NCBI GenBank assembly: GCA_900618065.1 | Contig: UYIL01000003.1 | Location: forward strand, 2,046,001 to 2,110,000 | Direction: 5' to 3' | Source of the DNA: Streptococcus thermophilus | GTDB lineage: Bacteria; Actinomycetota; Actinomycetes; Mycobacteriales; Mycobacteriaceae | Length of the DNA stretch: 64,000 nt | Shown here: positions 54,809-63,538 of the stretch, piece after piece | Numbering within the stretch: position 1 is the stretch's first letter | Layout of the letters: the number at the start of each line of letters is the position of its first letter | Notes under the pieces: generated by a model | The model's input: the letters and a program-made list of their open reading frames with translations, nothing else | Databases searched by the model: none | What the model was told of the DNA's origin: nothing | Translations under genes and position numbers: made by a program

Positions 54809-56836
54809 TTAGTCGCGCCAGTCGCGCTTGCCCCGGCCACCGCCGCGGCCGCCGTTGCCGCCGCGTCCCCTGCCGCGGTCGCGGTCGTCGTCACGCTTGC
54901 GGTAGCCGCCGCGTCCACCACGGCCGCCCCTGTCACCACGGTCGCGCGGCGGGGCGCCAGTGTCGCGCTGAATGTTGATCAGCTGGCCGGAGATGCGGGT
55001 GTCGGCGAGGCGGTCGAGCACGCCTTTATCCATGTCCTTCGGCAGTTCGACGAGGGTGAAGTCGCCGCCGATGGTGATGCGACCGAAGTCGCGGTTGGTC
55101 AGGCCGCCCTCATTCGCCAGCGCGCCGACGATGGCGCCTGGGCGAACGTTCTGTCGCTTGCCCACGTCGAGGCGGTAGGTGTCAAAGTTGGCGTCGTCGT
55201 TGTGGAACCGGCCCTTACCGCCGCGATCGCCACGGTCCCGGTCGCGCCCGCGGCCACCGCGCTCACGGTCGCGTCGGTCCTCACGGTCGAAGCGCTCGCG
55301 TTCGCGGCGGTCGCGCTTGTCCTTCGGGGGCTCCTTCATCAGGAACTCGTCACCCTGCTGCTGTGCGGCAAGCGCGGCGGCGATATCCTCCATTGGGACG
55401 TCGTGGTCGACCGAGTAGCTGCGCACGAGTCCGCGGAAGAGCTCCATCTGGTCGTTCTCGAGCGACTCGGTAATGGAGTCGGCGAACTTGTTCATGCGGG
55501 AGACGTTGACCTCATCCACGGTGGGCAGGTCCATCTCCTCGATCTTCGCGCCGGTCACCTTCTCGATGGAGCGCAGCATGCGGCGCTCGCGCGGCGTGAC
55601 AAACAGCAGCGCCTCACCAGTGCGGCCCGCGCGGCCCGTGCGGCCGATGCGGTGGACGTAGCTCTCGGTGTCGTTCGGGATGTCATAGTTGAGCACGTGG
55701 GAGATGCGCTCCACGTCCAGGCCGCGGGCGGCTACGTCGGTGGCGACGAGGATGTCCAAGCGCCCGTCGCGAAGCATGTCGACGGTGCGCTCGCGCTGCT
55801 GCTGAGCGATGTCGCCGTTGATCGCGGCCGCGGAGAACCCGCGTGCGCGCAGCTTCTCTGCGATCTCCTCGGTCTCCTGCTTGGTGCGGACGAAGACGAT
55901 CATCGCGTCGAACTCAGTCACCTCCAGCACGCGCGTGATGGCGTCGAGCTTGTTACGGTGCGCGGTGAACAAGTATCGCTGGGTGATGTTGGTGTTCGTG
56001 CGGGTCTTCGCCTTGACCGTGACCTCTTCGGGGTCATTCAAGTAGTCGTGCGAGATGCGGCGGATCGCGTTCGGCATCGTCGCGGAGAACAGCGCGACCT
56101 GCTTGTCTGCAGGAGTGTCCTCCAGAATGCGCTCCACGTCTTCCTGGAAGCCCATGTTGAGCATCTCGTCAGCCTCATCCAGCACGAGGAAGCGCAGGTT
56201 GGAAATGTCCAGCGACCCCTTCTCCAGGTGGTCGATCACGCGGCCCGGCGTGCCGACGATGATCTGCGCGCCCCTGCGCAGGCCCGACAACTGAATGCCA
56301 TAAGCCTGGCCGCCGTAGATCGGCAGCACGGAGATGCCGCCAAGGTGGTCAGCGAAAGACTGGAACGAGTCAGACACCTGCAGCGCCAGCTCGCGCGTCG
56401 GCGCGAGGATAAGGGCCTGCGGATAGCGTGCCGACGTATCGATGCGCGCCAAGATCGGCAGCGCGAACGCCGCCGTCTTACCGGTACCGGTCTGGGCCAG
56501 GCCAACAACGTCGCGGCCGTCCATCAACAGCGGGATCGTCTCAGCCTGGATCTGCGAGGGAGACTCAAAACCGACGCGCTTGATCGCGTCCAGCACGGGC
56601 GCAGGGAGCCCAAGGCCGTCGAAGCCCTCGGACTTGGTCTCGGAAGTCTCGGCGTTCTCGCCGTCCTGGTTGGTCACGGAGTTTTCAGCCGGAGTCTCGG
56701 CCGGAGCCTCAGCCGGAGCTTCGGTGTTCTCTTCAGTCTGGGTGTTGTTTGTTTCAGGCTGCGTATCAGCCTCTGTGCCGGCAACCTCGCCGGCGGTGTC
56801 GGCCTGGTCCTCGGCCGCGAAGTCATCTGTATTCAT
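54809..56836 (-). CDS. deaD: DEAD-box RNA helicase (DeaD/CsdA type)
   Basis: 675 residues from ATG; the GTG just before it is an alternative leaderless start after a TAGGCT box. Acidic Thr/Glu/Ala-rich N-terminus (about 1-70), Q motif, AQTGTGKT (114-121), PTRELA, DEAD (220-223), SAT, ARGLD and HRIGRTGRAG motifs. C-terminal DbpA-like RNA-binding domain (DTYRLDVGKRQNVRPGAIVGAL ... GDFTLVEL), then an Arg/Gly/Asp-rich tail. Acts in ribosome assembly and mRNA decay, especially in cold, in relatives. Confidence 0.95.
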   Translation of the reverse strand: MNTDDFAAEDQADTAGEVAGTEADTQPETNNTQTEENTEAPAEAPAETPAENSVTNQDGENAETSETKSEGFDGLGLPAPVLDAIKRVGFESPSQIQAETIPLLMDGRDVVGLAQTGTGKTAAFALPILARIDTSARYPQALILAPTRELALQVSDSFQSFADHLGGISVLPIYGGQAYGIQLSGLRRGAQIIVGTPGRVIDHLEKGSLDISNLRFLVLDEADEMLNMGFQEDVERILEDTPADKQVALFSATMPNAIRRISHDYLNDPEEVTVKAKTRTNTNITQRYLFTAHRNKLDAITRVLEVTEFDAMIVFVRTKQETEEIAEKLRARGFSAAAINGDIAQQQRERTVDMLRDGRLDILVATDVAARGLDVERISHVLNYDIPNDTESYVHRIGRTGRAGRTGEALLFVTPRERRMLRSIEKVTGAKIEEMDLPTVDEVNVSRMNKFADSITESLENDQMELFRGLVRSYSVDHDVPMEDIAAALAAQQQGDEFLMKEPPKDKRDRRERERFDREDRRDRERGGRGRDRDRGDRGGKGRFHNDDANFDTYRLDVGKRQNVRPGAIVGALANEGGLTNRDFGRITIGGDFTLVELPKDMDKGVLDRLADTRISGQLINIQRDTGAPPRDRGDRGGRGGRGGYRKRDDDRDRGRGRGGNGGRGGGRGKRDWRD

Positions 56837-56947
56837 CACTGCCAAAGCCTACGTGAACACGCGATCTATAGCTATTTGCTGCACTTTTGGCGTGCTTTCC
56901 GTGCTCGAGCGCACCGCGTGCACAGTCCCCACCGACAAACACGCGCG

Positions 56948-56953
56948 TAGCGT
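56948..56953 (+). promoter_or_regulatory. -10 box TAGCGT, leaderless start for the AhpD-like gene
   Basis: TAGCGT, identical to the box before gldA, ends six bases before ATG. No ribosome site. Inference. Confidence 0.55.
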
Positions 56954-56959
56954 GGTGTC

Positions 56960-57436
56960 ATGACCGACAGGAACAGAAAGCCCATCCCTAAAGTCGCCTA
57001 CGCTCCCATGCTGGGCCTTGAAACTTACGTCCGGGCGAGGGTTGAGAAGGATTTCTCCCACCTTGTCCAGCTCCGCGCGTCTGCGCTCAATCAGTGTGTC
57101 TACTGCCTGGCTATGCACCGTCGTGACGCACGCAAAGACGGGTGGTCCAAGGATAAGGTCTCCCAGGCTGAAGACTGGACGAACCACCGCGATGTTTTCA
57201 CTGAGCCGGAACAGGCCGTCCTAGAACTGACCGACGCAGTGACGCAGATCCACGGTGAAGAGTCGGTGCCGGACGAGCTGTGGGACCGCGTTGAGACGCA
57301 CCACGGCGAGAAGGGCGCGCGCAATCTCCTCATGGCGATTGTCACTATCAACGCGTGGAACCGGATCGGCATCACCACTCGGCTGGATCCCCGTAGCCTC
57401 GCGAACGTGGATGCATTCGATCTCGGCGAGGAATAG
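56960..57436 (+). CDS. AhpD-like carboxymuconolactone decarboxylase family protein
   Basis: 158 residues. Redox motif NQCVYCLAMHRRDA (CxxC with the following His, about 51-58) in the helical AhpD fold; the next helix LLMAIVTINAWNRIGI is also typical. Relatives reduce peroxides or act as alkylhydroperoxidases. It stands alone, convergent with the LysE-type gene. Confidence 0.88.
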   Translation: MTDRNRKPIPKVAYAPMLGLETYVRARVEKDFSHLVQLRASALNQCVYCLAMHRRDARKDGWSKDKVSQAEDWTNHRDVFTEPEQAVLELTDAVTQIHGEESVPDELWDRVETHHGEKGARNLLMAIVTINAWNRIGITTRLDPRSLANVDAFDLGEE

Positions 57437-57456
57437 CTGCCGCCGGTAGTAGTGAA

Positions 57457-58116
57457 TCAGGCTTTCCGAGGACTGTTCAGGTTCACGGTGCCCTCGGAAA
57501 ACATCCAGGTTCCTAGTCCGATGAAGATCGATCCGGTGATCATGTCCACTGCGTGCCCGAAGCGTGACAAAAAACCGGCGAAAACGTCGACCAAGAGCGC
57601 GAACCCTGCAGACATGACAAAACCGACCACGAACAGCGTGACGAGAATGATGAACATCCATTCCCATCCCATGCCCGGTTTAACAAATTGAGCAAAAACC
57701 GCGCCAAAGAAGAGAACTGACTTCGGGTTGGACAAATTCGTAGCCAACCCCGCCACGAAGGCTCTCCGGGATACAGTTGACTGAGCAGCTCCGCTGCTAG
57801 GCAGATCAGTAGCTATTCCAGACCGCCACGCTTTGAAGCCGCTTCGCACTGCACTGAAGCCCATGTACAAGAGGTAGGCTCCACCCACTAACTGCAGTAC
57901 CGAAAGCAGATGCGGTGCAGCTTGCATGAGGGCACTCAAACCCAGCAGAGAGGTGGCGATCCAGATCGCGTAACCCACCATGATTCCCGTGGCGCACGCG
58001 ACACCAGCTGCACGTGATTTCACGCTAAACCGGATGATCTGCACGACATCCGGACCGGGTACGGCGACAGCAGCAACGAAAACCCCCATCAGGGCTAGGA
58101 AATCTCCGGTTGTCAC
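57457..58116 (-). CDS. LysE family amino-acid exporter
   Basis: 219 residues, about six membrane helices. N-terminal LVAVPGPDVVQIIRFSVKSR-type motif (here VAVPGPDVVQ), GGAYLLYMGFSAVRSG, and NLSNPKSVLFFGAVF: LysE/RhtB signatures. GTG start with GAAGGAG upstream. Substrate (amino acid or other small cation/zwitterion) unknown. Confidence 0.88.
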   Translation of the reverse strand: MTTGDFLALMGVFVAAVAVPGPDVVQIIRFSVKSRAAGVACATGIMVGYAIWIATSLLGLSALMQAAPHLLSVLQLVGGAYLLYMGFSAVRSGFKAWRSGIATDLPSSGAAQSTVSRRAFVAGLATNLSNPKSVLFFGAVFAQFVKPGMGWEWMFIILVTLFVVGFVMSAGFALLVDVFAGFLSRFGHAVDMITGSIFIGLGTWMFSEGTVNLNSPRKA

Positions 58117-58295
58117 AATTCTCCTTCGAAGTATGAGGCACGAATGGGAGCTGTCCTAATCTCGGATAGCGGAACGTCGCTCTGGCCCCGTGGGATGCGG
58201 TTTAACGGGAGGAGTTTAGTGCAAACGCAACACCCCATGTGATGGAATGCACCACTTCGGCCCCTTAGCGGCCGCCATTCACTATCTTTAAAAGC
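58117..58295. promoter_or_regulatory. Intergenic region with promoters for LysE-like and lipoprotein genes
   Basis: Divergent region of 179 bases. On the plus strand TATCTT (58283-58288) ends seven bases before the lipoprotein ATG, a leaderless arrangement. Nothing else is recognised. Confidence 0.5.
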
Positions 58296-58784
58296 ATGAA
58301 TTCACGCAGGTGGCCTTTAGGCGCTCTCATCATCGTTTCCACCGTGTCGCTCGCAGCGTGCTCCACCGAGGACACGAACGCAGCGCCGGAGACTGAGGAA
58401 GCCACCGTGACAAGTGTGGCCACCGAAACTGCCGGCGAGAGCGCAACCAGTCCCGCCGATGAGCGCCCCATCCCCGACGTGGTCCGCGAGGCGGTCGGCC
58501 CGATGTGTGGTGAGGCCACCCGCGACGGCGAGGCATATGAGGCATATAACGTCATCGCCATCCAGGGCGGCGAACGGTGCGACGAAGCAATGCAGGCAGT
58601 CACTGAGTTCACCTCCGAAGACTCCGAGGCTGTTGAGGAGTCTGAGGACACCTGGCAGGTCGCCAACGACTGGCGCTGCGGCCGCGGCACTCGCCTCGAG
58701 GGCGAACCCGAAGATGCCGAGGAGTACACAGTGAACTGTTGGGACGCCGAAACCCGCGTGCTTCTATTGCCCAAGCCGGAGTAA
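58296..58784 (+). CDS. Small lipoprotein, paralogue of the next gene
   Basis: 162 residues. Lipobox SLAAC (Cys about 22), Thr/Glu/Ala-rich spacer to about 60, mature part with four Cys (PMCGEA, ERCDEAMQ, WRCGRG, VNCWDA). Shares with the next gene the pattern CGE...VIAIQ/VVAMQ...CxEAM...T(x)F/YxS...W..xNxWxCG. Only four bases separate the genes. Function unknown; the fold is probably a small disulfide-bonded surface domain. Confidence 0.8.
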   Translation: MNSRRWPLGALIIVSTVSLAACSTEDTNAAPETEEATVTSVATETAGESATSPADERPIPDVVREAVGPMCGEATRDGEAYEAYNVIAIQGGERCDEAMQAVTEFTSEDSEAVEESEDTWQVANDWRCGRGTRLEGEPEDAEEYTVNCWDAETRVLLLPKPE

Positions 58785-58788
58785 TCCC

Positions 58789-59340
58789 ATGACAGCTTCA
58801 CGACGCATCACCGCACTCCTCACCGCCTCCACCCTGGCCCTCGCGGCATGCGGCAGCGAGGAGCCCATCAAGGAACCACCAATCGTTCAAAGCTCGGAGA
58901 GCAATTCGCTTGACGACGCCCCCACCTCCCCCTCCGACACCGCCACCAGCGAGGATCAACCCTCCCCGTCAGACGAGCCTTCCGAGGATGAGACCTCCAC
59001 CGAAGAAGAACAAACTTCCGCTGCCGGGACGGTCTGCGGCGAGGTGATCAACGCGACCGGTGGCAAGCTGAGCGTCGTCGCTATGCAGGACGAGTTGACC
59101 TGCGAGGAAGCGATGGAGGTCTTCACCGACTACTTCTCTGACTCACCATCCGGCATGCCTCCGCAGGGTTCCGGTGCCATTTGGCACGCGCCCAATGGCT
59201 GGATTTGCGGAGCAAACGCCTACCTCATCCCGGGTGACGAGAACACCAAGTTCAACCACTACCCCGCCTGCGGACCTAGCTATGAACACTCCGAGTTCGT
59301 CGCGGTCGAACCTGAGCGCGTTAGCGAGCTTCCGGTCTAA
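58789..59340 (+). CDS. Small lipoprotein, paralogue of the previous gene
   Basis: 183 residues. Lipobox ALAAC (Cys about 21), Ser/Asp/Glu/Pro-rich spacer (about 30-80), mature domain with four Cys (TVCGEV, LTCEEAM, WICGAN, PACGPS) in the same order as the upstream paralogue. Cotranscribed with it. Function unknown. Confidence 0.8.
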   Translation: MTASRRITALLTASTLALAACGSEEPIKEPPIVQSSESNSLDDAPTSPSDTATSEDQPSPSDEPSEDETSTEEEQTSAAGTVCGEVINATGGKLSVVAMQDELTCEEAMEVFTDYFSDSPSGMPPQGSGAIWHAPNGWICGANAYLIPGDENTKFNHYPACGPSYEHSEFVAVEPERVSELPV

Positions 59341-59355
59341 TCCGGCGCTGACCAG

Positions 59356-59889
59356 TTAGAGGCTAGTACCCCGCCTGTCTGAAGGCTGGCTCTTGCGCAT
59401 GCCTGCAGCCATGAGGAGGATGATGCCGAGGACGAGCAGGAGTAAGCCCACGCAGGCTCCAGCCACCGCGATGACCAGCGGAATCAAATCCTTATAACCT
59501 GGGCTAGAAACAGACATCGCGCCAACTTTCACGTCGCTGTCGCAAGCAACGGTGTAGTTTCCCGCGCTGGTGGTTTCGAAGGCGTCGAAAGCCTCCCATG
59601 CGGTGTCGGCGTCCTCGAAAGTGAAGGTACCGTGGTGTTCCACGTTGGGGACGTTCTTCCCGTCAGGGCCGCTGATTGAGCACCGGTCGAACTTTTCGCC
59701 TTCCGGTTGGAAGATGATGTGCAGCTCGTCTGCTGCAAGGGTCACCGAACCGGAGCCGTCTTCGATCACGCCTACGGGCATTTCCAGGACTTCATTGACA
59801 CCGGAGGCGGTGCTCATGACGCCGTAGATGGCCGACCCCACCATCACTAGGAGTCCAAGGGCTACCGCGATCACGCCACCTTTACCCAT
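59356..59889 (-). CDS. Two-helix membrane protein, paralogue of the next
   Basis: 177 residues: N-terminal helix (about 5-28), extracytoplasmic domain with two Cys (DRCSISGPDG, TVACDSD), C-terminal helix (about 132-160) and short basic tail. Shares CSxxxPDGxxVxN and SWEGF/AWEAF...AGNYTxxC with the neighbouring gene 45 bases upstream. Function unknown. Confidence 0.78.
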   Translation of the reverse strand: MGKGGVIAVALGLLVMVGSAIYGVMSTASGVNEVLEMPVGVIEDGSGSVTLAADELHIIFQPEGEKFDRCSISGPDGKNVPNVEHHGTFTFEDADTAWEAFDAFETTSAGNYTVACDSDVKVGAMSVSSPGYKDLIPLVIAVAGACVGLLLLVLGIILLMAAGMRKSQPSDRRGTSL

Positions 59890-59934
59890 GGTCCAAAGAG
59901 TATCGAGCTCTCGTACTTACAGCAGCCCGTGTTC

Positions 59935-60519
59935 CTACTGGGGCGGCCTATACCTCGGTGGTGGAGGCGGTTGAAACCCGTGCGGCGGCGAGCCATAGGT
60001 CTGGTACAGCTCGCGTTCCTTTCGCTTGTTCACCCCAGCGATAATCATCACCGCCGCCCCCGCGATCACGAAGGAGAATCCAGCGAAAAGCCCGACCATC
60101 AGGATCGACAAACCGAGCGCAAAAGATTCCATTCCTTTTAGATCTGCATCCGGAACAAGCATCACCTCACTGGGGCAATCGAACGTGTAGTTTCCTGCCT
60201 CCCCTGCGCGGAACCTGTCGAAACCTTCCCAGCTTTTGTCTCTGGACTGGACCCAATTGAGCCTTGTCGCCGGCAGATTCTCTACTGGCGATCCATCAGG
60301 TGCGGTCACACTGCACTTACCGCTGGGGGCGTTCGCCGGCTTGTAAATATGAAACTCTTCGCCTTTCTCCGCGGCGAGGGAATCTTTGGATTCGTACACG
60401 ACGTAGGAGTCGCCGAACGCGTCTTTCGCTCCCTTGTCGATCATGATGCCCCCGATGACCGCGGAACCGATCATGGTCACCAACCCGATCAGCAGAACCA
60501 CTACCCCAGCTTTTTGCAT
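59935..60519 (-). CDS. Two-helix membrane protein, paralogue of the previous
   Basis: 194 residues: N-terminal helix (about 5-28), extracytoplasmic domain with a Cys pair (GKCSVTAPDG, FDCPSE), second membrane segment (about 133-163), and a Pro/Gln/Tyr-rich tail (GFQPPPPPRYRPPQ). Likely arose by tandem duplication with its neighbour. Function unknown. Confidence 0.78.
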   Translation of the reverse strand: MQKAGVVVLLIGLVTMIGSAVIGGIMIDKGAKDAFGDSYVVYESKDSLAAEKGEEFHIYKPANAPSGKCSVTAPDGSPVENLPATRLNWVQSRDKSWEGFDRFRAGEAGNYTFDCPSEVMLVPDADLKGMESFALGLSILMVGLFAGFSFVIAGAAVMIIAGVNKRKERELYQTYGSPPHGFQPPPPPRYRPPQ

Positions 60520-60680
60520 GATGCTCGCCTTTCGTCTGCCTTAAATGTATCCACTGTTAACTCATGATTGCTTCCCCAGACGTGTGCTCCGTCAACCATT
60601 ACGATGAATGGACCTGACCCCTGTTTGGTAGACACCTCTGATTCCGGCTGTGTTGAGTCGGGGAAAGGTAATCTACCTCC

Positions 60681-60992
60681 ATGCCTAGGAAGGTTTATTC
60701 GGATCAGTTCAAGCGCGACGCGGTCGCGATGTACGAGAACGATCCACAGGTGTCGTTGAACGCTGCGGCCGCTGATTTAGGGATCAACCGCTCCACGCTT
60801 CGCGTATGGGTTGATAAGTACGGAACTGGCACGAAACCCCAGCTTTCAGCGGGCTTACGTGCTGATCGTGCGAGGCAACTGACCGATGCTGAGAAGCTAC
60901 GTCAGCTGCAACAGGAAAACGCCCGCCTGAAAGAAGAACGCGATATTTTGCGTAAGGCAGCCAAATATTTCATGGAAGAGACGAACTGGTGA
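60681..60992 (+). CDS. IS3-family transposase OrfA
   Basis: 103 residues. HTH region (YSDQFKRDAVAMY ... LNAAAADLGINRSTLRVWV) then a leucine-zipper-like coil (LTDAEKLRQLQQENARLKEERDILRKAA). Overlaps orfB by four bases (GTGA); the usual A-rich frameshift site of IS3 elements is not evident, so re-initiation or a fusion by another slip site is possible. Confidence 0.93.
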   Translation: MPRKVYSDQFKRDAVAMYENDPQVSLNAAAADLGINRSTLRVWVDKYGTGTKPQLSAGLRADRARQLTDAEKLRQLQQENARLKEERDILRKAAKYFMEETNW

Positions 60993-61873
60993 TCCGCTTC
61001 CGGTTCGTTGATGACCACCGCACCGATTACTCGGTCAAGCGGATGTGCACCGTACTCGGGTTAAACCGCAGCTCCTACTACAAATGGAAAGCTAGCAGCG
61101 CCCAGCGGCACCGCAGACTGGTTGATGATGCCATACTCGGAGCCAAGGTCCAGGCCATCTTCGACGACAAGAGGCAGCTCTACGGCGCAAAACGCATTGC
61201 CGCCGAGCTGACTTTCAACGATGCGTACAGTAGCACCGGACCGGTCAACCATAAGCGCATCGCCCGGATTATGAGGAAGCTTCAGCTGCGCGGCTACACG
61301 AAAAAACGTAAGGTCACGACAACGCAGCGTGAGCGTCATCGCTTTATATTCGCTGACCTGGTCAAGCGTAACTTCACTGCGCCAGCTGCCAATAGGATCC
61401 TCGTCGGCGATATTACCTATCTGCCGATCGCAGACGGGTCGAATATGTATCTGGCTTCTGTGATTGACTGCTACTCGCGGATGCTCGTCGGCTTCGCGAT
61501 CGCAGACCACATGCGCACCGACCTCGTCGAAGAAGCGCTCGAGCATGCTCGCCGTACCCGTGGCAGTCTCTCCGGGGCGATCTTCCACTCAGATCATGGC
61601 AGCGTGTATACCTCATCGCAGTTTCAGGCTGTCTGCCGAAGACTCAACGTCACCCAGTCGATGGGAGCAGTTGGCAGCAGCGCTGATAATTCACTCGCGG
61701 AGTCGTTTAACGCGGCGTTGAAACGAGAAGTGCTCAAAGACCAGAAAGTCTTTTCCAATCAGCTAGTCTGCCGGCGCGACGTCTTCGCATGGTGTGCGCG
61801 CTACAACACCACCCGAAGGCATTCCTGGTGCAAGTACCTCACACCCATTGAGTACGAAACTCACGCTTCCTAA
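60989..61873 (+). CDS. IS3-family transposase OrfB (DDE integrase core)
   Basis: 294 residues. HTH_21 region, then the catalytic rve core: Asp in VGDITYLP, Asp in HSDHGSVYTS, Glu in LAESFNAALKREV, and the end YNTTRRHSWCKYLTPIEYE. GTG start within orfA stop. Looks intact; ends HAS with TAA inside the target sequence used by the inner element. Confidence 0.94.
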   Translation: MIRFRFVDDHRTDYSVKRMCTVLGLNRSSYYKWKASSAQRHRRLVDDAILGAKVQAIFDDKRQLYGAKRIAAELTFNDAYSSTGPVNHKRIARIMRKLQLRGYTKKRKVTTTQRERHRFIFADLVKRNFTAPAANRILVGDITYLPIADGSNMYLASVIDCYSRMLVGFAIADHMRTDLVEEALEHARRTRGSLSGAIFHSDHGSVYTSSQFQAVCRRLNVTQSMGAVGSSADNSLAESFNAALKREVLKDQKVFSNQLVCRRDVFAWCARYNTTRRHSWCKYLTPIEYETHAS

Positions 61874-61878
61874 CAATG
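61862..61878. repeat. Direct repeat flanking the inner insertion (left copy)
   Basis: CACGCTTCCTAACAATG occurs here and again at 63522-63538, exactly flanking the inner element. Reads as a 17-bp target-site duplication; it includes the orfB stop codon. Confidence 0.85.
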
Positions 61879-61950
61879 TGATGTCTGGGAACTTTTTGGA
61901 CATGGAGTCCAGGGGGTTTTTGGACGTGATGTCTAGCGACTTTTTGGGCG
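61879..61950. repeat. Three 24-bp repeats, left end of inner element
   Basis: Units at 61879-61902, 61903-61926 and 61927-61950. Common core CTTTTTGG preceded by a TGATGTC/TGGAGTC start. Likely transposase binding sites. Confidence 0.8.
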
Positions 61951-61972
61951 TTCGTGGCGGTGGAATAGCCGG

Positions 61973-63436
61973 ATGGCTATTCCATTGCACAAGCGCAGAA
62001 AGGTCGTAGATTTTGACCCGGTCCGCGACGGTAAAACGATCACACAGTTTTGCAAAGAACTCGACATCTCGCGGCAGACGTACATCAACATCAAAAACCG
62101 GGTAGCGCAGAAGGGCCGATCTGGCATTGTGCCCGATTCGACCGCACCGAAGAACCCAGCTCGAAAATTCGACGACACAGACAAGGTCGCGGTCGTCAAC
62201 GCGAGACAACATTTGATGGAACAAGGGCTGGATTACGGCCCATGGTCGATCTACTACTACCTGTTCGATTCGATCGGTCCTGAGCGCACCCCGTCGCGTT
62301 CGACCATCGCGTCGTGGCTTCATGAGCTCGGTTTCGTCGACGCCAACGCCCGTAAACGACCGCGCAGCTCCTATAAGCGCTTCGCCCGCGATTTCGTCGG
62401 TGAGCTGTGGCAGATTGATGGGCTGGTCTACCGCCTGTTCGACCATGCGCACACGCAGGTGACGATCTACCAGATCATCGACGACGCCAGCAGATTCGAC
62501 GTCGGCACCAAAGCGTTCGCTTTGCCGGAAAACGGAACCGACGCACGCGCCGTGCTGGCCGAAGCGTTCGCAACCTACGGCAAACCTCAAGAGATCCTCT
62601 CCGATAACGGCGAGGCGTTCGCCACCTACCACCGTGGACACCTCTCCGCTACCGAGTTGTGGCTCGCCAGTGAAGGCGTCTTGGCTATCGCTGGGTTCGC
62701 CGCCACAACTCAAGGAAAAGACGAGCGATCCCACCGCACACTGACCCAGTTCTTAGACGTGCGCCACCCGGTAAGCCTTGCTGAGGTCAACACGTATCTC
62801 GCTGAATATCGCGTCGTGTACAACGAGCGGCGACGCCACCAATCGCTGCTGGTGGGCAAGATGCATATCACCCCGCGCCAAGCTTTCGACACATTCCCGA
62901 AGGCAACACCGCCCACACAGCCGCTTGATCCGGAGAACATTTGGGCCCGCGTGGTCGCCTTCAACCAGGCACATAACCCCCACGCAGCACCCACAGCGAC
63001 AAACGGCCCCGGGGAAGCGGCAACTTCACCCGAGGCCAGCACCGATGACATGGCAGCTCAGCAAGGCCTACCTCCCACCGATACCCCCACACTAACGATG
63101 CTGACGACACAATCAACAAACAGTTGGGGCATCCCAGACGAACTGCGTGTGAGCAAAGACGGAGTCGTCCGCGTATGCGGACACGGCCTCTACATTGGCC
63201 TGAGATTCAAAAACCGCCTGCTCTACACCACGGTCACCGACGACAACGTCGCAGAGTTCTTCACAGCCCACGACGGCGAATTCCTCTTCAGCGTGCCACT
63301 GCCGATCACGCTGAGCCACAGGCCACCCGGCGGGCAGATCAACATCAATCTCGTCGATGGGATGAAGCACCGCCAACCGCCACAGCTCAAACCGAACCTA
63401 TCCAAGCCCCGGCCAAAACGCAGGCCGCAACCATGA
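61973..63436 (+). CDS. DDE transposase (IS481-like, long form)
   Basis: 487 residues. N-terminal HTH (ITQFCKELDISRQTYINIKNR), second helical region, rve core with Asp in LWQIDGLVYR, Asp in ILSDNGEAF and Glu in KDERSHRTLTQFL, then YNERRRHQSL. A C-terminal extension of about 190 residues includes a Pro/Thr/Ala-rich linker and a beta-rich end domain (GVVRVCGHGLYIGLRF ... TLSHRPPGGQININLV), reminiscent of Mu/Tn552-type C-terminal domains. Intact. Confidence 0.9.
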   Translation: MAIPLHKRRKVVDFDPVRDGKTITQFCKELDISRQTYINIKNRVAQKGRSGIVPDSTAPKNPARKFDDTDKVAVVNARQHLMEQGLDYGPWSIYYYLFDSIGPERTPSRSTIASWLHELGFVDANARKRPRSSYKRFARDFVGELWQIDGLVYRLFDHAHTQVTIYQIIDDASRFDVGTKAFALPENGTDARAVLAEAFATYGKPQEILSDNGEAFATYHRGHLSATELWLASEGVLAIAGFAATTQGKDERSHRTLTQFLDVRHPVSLAEVNTYLAEYRVVYNERRRHQSLLVGKMHITPRQAFDTFPKATPPTQPLDPENIWARVVAFNQAHNPHAAPTATNGPGEAATSPEASTDDMAAQQGLPPTDTPTLTMLTTQSTNSWGIPDELRVSKDGVVRVCGHGLYIGLRFKNRLLYTTVTDDNVAEFFTAHDGEFLFSVPLPITLSHRPPGGQININLVDGMKHRQPPQLKPNLSKPRPKRRPQP

Positions 63437-63447
63437 TCGACTAGGCA

Positions 63448-63519
63448 CGTCCAAAAAGTCCATCGACTCCATGCCCAATAAGTCATCGGACTCCGTGCCC
63501 AAGAACCTCATGGACATAA
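63448..63519. repeat. Three 24-bp repeats, right end of inner element (inverted)
   Basis: Units at 63448-63471, 63472-63495 and 63496-63519, in opposite orientation to the left set. TG lies outside the last unit, giving the CA tip. Confidence 0.8.
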
Positions 63520-63521
63520 CA

Positions 63522-63538
63522 CACGCTTCCTAACAATG
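63522..63538. repeat. Direct repeat flanking the inner insertion (right copy)
   Basis: Second copy of CACGCTTCCTAACAATG, identical to 61862-61878; downstream is the rest of the IS3 element up to its right end. Confidence 0.85.

Larger units (their letters stand above)
61879..63521 (+). mobile_element. IS481-like element nested in the IS3 element
   Basis: 1643 bp, ends TG...CA, one transposase gene. Each end carries three tandem 24-bp repeats (left 61879-61950, right inverted 63448-63519) sharing TGGAGTC-type starts and ACTTTTTGGACG-type ends. 17-bp direct repeats flank it. The multiple end repeats are unlike the single inverted repeats of ordinary insertion sequences. Confidence 0.85.

Noticed and set aside
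54791..56950. 719-codon plus-strand frame over the DEAD-box gene
   Set aside because: Antisense shadow; the helicase motifs on the minus strand are complete.
60609..60636. Target-site duplication of the outer IS3 element
   Set aside because: Flanking triplets GAA and CAT differ; none seen.
61879..61950. CRISPR array
   Set aside because: The 24-bp units are directly tandem without spacers and recur inverted at the other end of the element, so they are transposon end repeats.
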